Assembly: GCA_002688965.1 (NCBI GenBank)
Contig: NZEE01000103.1
Span: forward strand, 1 to 34,572
Length of the DNA stretch: 34,572 bases
Reading direction: 5' to 3'
From: an archaeon
Lineage (GTDB): Archaea; Aenigmatarchaeota; Aenigmatarchaeia; GW2011-AR5; GCA-2688965
Shown here: piece after piece, positions 32,215-34,572 of the stretch
Layout: every line of letters starts with the position of its first letter
Numbering within the stretch: the first letter of the stretch is position 1
Program-made: the position numbers and the translations under genes
Notes under the pieces: generated by a model
Seen by the model: the letters and a program-made list of their open reading frames with translations, nothing else
Database searches by the model: none
Told to the model about the DNA's origin: nothing

Positions 32215-34132
32215 CTAACATAATCTTGGGCTGCTGTGTGCTGATTTTTACATGTGGAGTTGGAGTAGAAAAATCAACAGGTTCATGAAATACCCATCCT
32301 CCCATTTCATCCTCCAATTTCAAAGCTAACATATCTATATCACTATCAGTTACGTCATTCCACGGTCGCTGAAAAAACATATTATTTTCCGATGTATCTC
32401 CCAGTTCCATATTATAGAGACTCTGCCAGTGTTTTGACCAATAGTCTCTGTATGTTCGTATTTTGCGACTTAGGTCATACCAGGAATAGTGATGAACCCC
32501 GGGGAGTAATTCCACACATCGATTAAACCATTCAGAATATACCTTAATGGCATCTCCATCTCTGGTCGGACCAAGAAGAGCACGAATCCGCAGGTTATGA
32601 GCTTCTGAATTATAAAACGATGCATGAGCAACCACACCCCCGGTTTCAACATCGATATAATCACACCCATCGGTTCCTAGGGATGCATACGTATCACCAT
32701 TGTCATCTGTCATTCGTAGCGGCTTTGGAATTCCGTGTGTAATATATGGCTTATTTCTAGACAGGCGCCACTTCCATGGATTGACATCCATGCGGACCTT
32801 ATCATTTTTCCCCCAATACTCAACAACTGGTAACGACACCAGGTCCACTTGTGATGGGAATGATCTGATTAAATTATAGATTTTTTCATAGTCGTTTTCA
32901 TGTACGATTTCGTCGGCATCTTGTTGCCAACAAAAATCACCGGTGCATCTCTTTCGTGCCTCGGCCTTCTGTAACCCATCAAAGACTGCAAATCGAGGGT
33001 GCTCCCAGTCCCTAACAATACGTTCCACTTTCAACCGACTCTCTGTATTCGACCATTCGCTTAATTCTTTCCATGTTCCATCATCTGAGCCACCATCAAC
33101 AACAACAACTTCATGACAAAAATCAAGCATTGATTTAATTGACTGTCGCCATGGATAATCATGTTTGTTACAATTTAACGTGGTTGTATAGCCACTAAGT
33201 TTAGGAGACCACAATGTTGCATGTTTTATACCGCTCCAAAACTTAACCCGTGCTGCATAAAGATATGCCTCGGTATCAAACAGATCATCAGTATCAAACC
33301 AAATTTCTTCTGCATGCTCAACGTTGTCGTTAATATGAAGCTCACACCCAAGTAGTTTGGCTTCAATAACCATCCTGGGACATGTATCACCTCCCTGAGG
33401 AAGATATACAAACCCCTCCGCTTGAATCAGCTTTTCAAGTAATTCATCATAAGGCACATTCCAGACAACCTCATAATTTTTATTATTATTTTTACACCAC
33501 TCCTCTGCCTCCGCAGCGCCCTTAATCCAACTAGTTGAACCTAATACAATCCACCCACTCCTCTCAACTGTTTTATATTTTTCGCGAAGTATCTTGAGAT
33601 GAAGGAAAAAGTGGTCATCAAATACTGAGCTGAGTACATTATTCACTCTCTCCTTTAAAAAGGGAAATAACGCATGGTAATGATCCATTTGCCTATCGGA
33701 CATCCACCATAATGATTTAGCCCCATATAGAAAAGCAGAAATCATTTTTCCAGGCATCTCATCAGAACATGTACACTTTTGACTCTCTATTGACTCATGC
33801 TTTTCAGGTGAACGATATTTGCAATATTTATAATCATATTCCAATACCGAATATGACATATTTGCAACAATTGTTGGAATTAATTCTGGATTTAATCCTG
33901 CAAAGTTACCAAAAACCCAATGTTTTTCAAAGCCGGCTTCCAAATGCTCAGAAGTTAACTTTTTAGTATGGATCTTATCAAAATTGAATGGACATGAATC
34001 GATTAGAGCTTGAGTTGTTAGTTCTGCGCCACCAACATAATCGTCAACAAACATATCACTGACAAATACAATTTCCGAATTGTCAGAAATTAAAGATGCT
34101 GACGATTCACCAAAAAGGTTCTTATTAAACAC
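32192..34132 (-). CDS. Two-domain glycosyltransferase (GT-B-like plus GT2)
   Basis: This is the first gene of the cluster, with 646 residues. Residues 12-300 look like a GT4-type GT-B: IVFVSDMFVDDYVGGAE at the front, WIVLGSTSWIKGA at the start of the second Rossmann, and FVYLPQGGDTCPRMVIEAKLL at the donor-binding site. Residues 310-560 are a GT2: CHEVVVVDGGSDDGTW and FCWQQDADEIVH (Asp405 and Asp407, DXD). It could add two sugars in sequence. The frame opens at 34153 (GTG), but a second GTG at 34130-34132 is preceded by a perfect AGGAGG six bases upstream, so I take that as the start; it removes seven residues (MIFRRRR). The C-terminal 90 residues are acidic and unassigned. Confidence 0.85.
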   Translation of the reverse strand: MFNKNLFGESSASLISDNSEIVFVSDMFVDDYVGGAELTTQALIDSCPFNFDKIHTKKLTSEHLEAGFEKHWVFGNFAGLNPELIPTIVANMSYSVLEYDYKYCKYRSPEKHESIESQKCTCSDEMPGKMISAFLYGAKSLWWMSDRQMDHYHALFPFLKERVNNVLSSVFDDHFFLHLKILREKYKTVERSGWIVLGSTSWIKGAAEAEEWCKNNNKNYEVVWNVPYDELLEKLIQAEGFVYLPQGGDTCPRMVIEAKLLGCELHINDNVEHAEEIWFDTDDLFDTEAYLYAARVKFWSGIKHATLWSPKLSGYTTTLNCNKHDYPWRQSIKSMLDFCHEVVVVDGGSDDGTWKELSEWSNTESRLKVERIVRDWEHPRFAVFDGLQKAEARKRCTGDFCWQQDADEIVHENDYEKIYNLIRSFPSQVDLVSLPVVEYWGKNDKVRMDVNPWKWRLSRNKPYITHGIPKPLRMTDDNGDTYASLGTDGCDYIDVETGGVVAHASFYNSEAHNLRIRALLGPTRDGDAIKVYSEWFNRCVELLPGVHHYSWYDLSRKIRTYRDYWSKHWQSLYNMELGDTSENNMFFQRPWNDVTDSDIDMLALKLEDEMGGWVFHEPVDFSTPTPHVKISTQQPKIMLDEGNIKV

Positions 34133-34138
34133 GCGTCT

Positions 34139-34144
34139 CCTCCT
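34139..34144 (-). promoter_or_regulatory. Shine-Dalgarno AGGAGG deciding the start of the first gene
   Basis: The minus strand reads AGGAGG with 6 bases to the GTG at 34130-34132. The site lies inside the first codons of the longer open frame, which makes the shorter start more likely. Confidence 0.7.
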
Positions 34145-34179
34145 AAATATCACATATTCTTAGCCTTTGGAACTCTATC

Positions 34180-34198
34180 ATAAAATTTTAAATTTTAT
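34180..34198. repeat. AT-only perfect palindrome upstream of the cluster
   Basis: ATAAAATTT, one T, AAATTTTAT form a perfect 9-base inverted repeat, between the S74 remnant and the first gene. It has no GC stem and no T-run tail, so it is not a typical terminator. It could be a binding site for a regulator of the cluster or just AT-rich sequence; a weak TATGAT -10-like box overlaps it at 34177-34182. Confidence 0.4.
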
Positions 34199-34238
34199 AA
34201 TAAAAATTCAATCATGACATAGTGGGGTATGCTTTATG

Positions 34239-34441
34239 TTATTTTTTATGCTCTTCTAATAGAATAGCTAGCGCTGCGCTTTGCTCCTGAATTATATTCT
34301 TCAGGGCGTCTATCTCTGCTGATGTTCCTGTACGGCTTTAACCAGAACCGGTATCAATGCTGCCTTCGCAACATTTTTAACTTTAAAGTCAAATCCACGG
34401 TGATCATGTTCAGAGACCATGTCCGGATACTCTTCTTCTCT
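34239..34441 (-). pseudogene. Frameshifted remnant of a phage tail-fibre peptidase S74 (intramolecular chaperone) C-terminus
   Basis: Two overlapping frames on the minus strand together look like the end of an S74 chaperone domain. The first piece (34441-34310) contains EEEYPDMVSEHDHRGFDF and then AALIPVLVKAVQE, matching the 'EEVYPE-x-V' and 'LLVKAVQEL' helices. The second (34322-34239) continues SAEIDALKNIIQEQSAALA and ends LLEEHKK-stop. One base appears lost between the two at about 34320 (QE | SAEIDAL). A TAA at 34442-34444 stops the frame upstream and no start codon precedes it. S74 domains cap tail fibres and spikes, are cut off after folding, and are strong indicators of phage. The rest of the gene is missing, so this is a leftover 3' end. 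Confidence 0.7.
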
Positions 34442-34444
34442 TTA

Positions 34445-34463
34445 AAGATAGTAGTTAGGATCT
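34445..34463. repeat. Degenerate direct repeat, copy A
   Basis: AAGATAGTAGTTAGGATCT resembles 34531-34556, which reads AAGATAGTA...CTAGGATCT with a 7-base longer middle. The two are about 70 bases apart and flank the junction between the S74 remnant and the right end. Function unknown. Confidence 0.45.
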
Positions 34464-34530
34464 ATCTACCAAATTCTGTCTCTAGATATTATAGTATCTA
34501 ATATAGAAGATCAGTGTACAAGTTAAAAAA

Positions 34531-34556
34531 AAGATAGTATACTAGTACTAGGATCT
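34531..34556. repeat. Degenerate direct repeat, copy B
   Basis: This partner of copy A keeps AAGATAGTA at one end and TAGGATCT at the other, with an expanded middle (CTAGTACTAG, itself palindromic). It could be a trace of recombination or simple AT-rich similarity. Confidence 0.4.
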
Positions 34557-34572
34557 GATCTATCATCATCAA

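Larger units (their letters stand above)
34442..34572. other. Non-coding right end, no gene seen
   Basis: The last 131 bases are AT-rich with many stops in the minus-strand frames I read. They include one half of a degenerate direct repeat (34531-34556; the other half is 34445-34463) and short runs such as ATCATCATC. I see no gene, RNA or promoter I could defend. With the S74 remnant this is decayed or intergenic sequence next to a fibre gene. Confidence 0.5.

Noticed and set aside
239..34153. Many short open frames on the plus strand (for example 5586-5945, 12195-12653, 8288-8617)
   Set aside because: They lie opposite well-supported genes and their translations lack recognisable domains. 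They are shadows of the minus-strand reading frames.

Overview
The window is a single AT-rich block of 37 protein genes, all on the minus strand, so transcription runs from about 34.1 kb down to position 1. Gaps are usually under 40 bases and many junctions are 4-base ATGA/GTGA overlaps. Almost every gene belongs to glycan biosynthesis: glycosyltransferases, sugar-nucleotide enzymes, and decorating enzymes (methyl-, carbamoyl- and sulfotransferases). No tRNA, rRNA, CRISPR, insertion sequence or housekeeping gene was seen.

The only clue to the genome type is just upstream of the first gene, at about 34239-34441. It is a broken reading frame whose two pieces read like the C-terminal end of a peptidase S74 (intramolecular chaperone) domain, the self-cleaving tail of many phage tail fibres and spikes. 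With the one-strand packing this suggests a tailed-phage genome, probably of the large T4-like marine type in which LPS-type gene clusters are known. A bacterial O-antigen, capsule or flagellin-glycosylation island is the main alternative; no capsid, terminase or replication gene is present to settle it.

Layout in transcription order. (a) 34.1-26.6 kb: a GT-B/GT-A fusion, more GT2 and GT4 transferases, a DUF268-like methyltransferase, and two CDP-tyvelose-epimerase-like SDR proteins, one of which lacks the catalytic tyrosine. (b) 25.6-19.3 kb: a NodU/CmcH-type carbamoyltransferase, a GT4, a phosphodiesterase-sulfotransferase fusion, and two WavE-like proteins flanking a beta-phosphoglucomutase-like HAD. 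(c) 19.3-14.5 kb: a KdsC-like phosphatase, a PfkB kinase, a nucleotidyltransferase-RpiB fusion, a GT-A-like protein, a membrane-anchored APS kinase (DUF2061-CysC) and a stand-alone nucleotidyltransferase. (d) 14.5-4.8 kb: a radical SAM protein, an NTF2-like protein, a small HAD, a cupin, a nucleotidyltransferase-kinase fusion, a GmhA-like isomerase, a two-subunit transketolase, a second radical SAM protein and a shikimate-dehydrogenase-like protein. (e) 4.8-0 kb: three transferase-like proteins, a cupin, a TylC3/NovU-type C-methyltransferase, another cupin and a partial methyltransferase cut by the window edge.

Three chemical modules can be proposed. APS kinase would make PAPS for the sulfotransferase. 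Transketolase, the GmhA-like isomerase, a kinase/nucleotidyltransferase and a HAD phosphatase could build and activate a C7-type (or other ketose-derived) sugar. The KdsC-like phosphatase, PfkB kinase and nucleotidyltransferase-RpiB fusion could activate a pentose-type sugar. I saw no flippase, chain polymerase, ABC exporter or ligase, and DUF2061 is the only evident membrane segment. The glycan may therefore be placed on a cytoplasmic target such as a virion protein, or handed to host machinery. Functions are assigned from motifs read by eye; substrates are inference.
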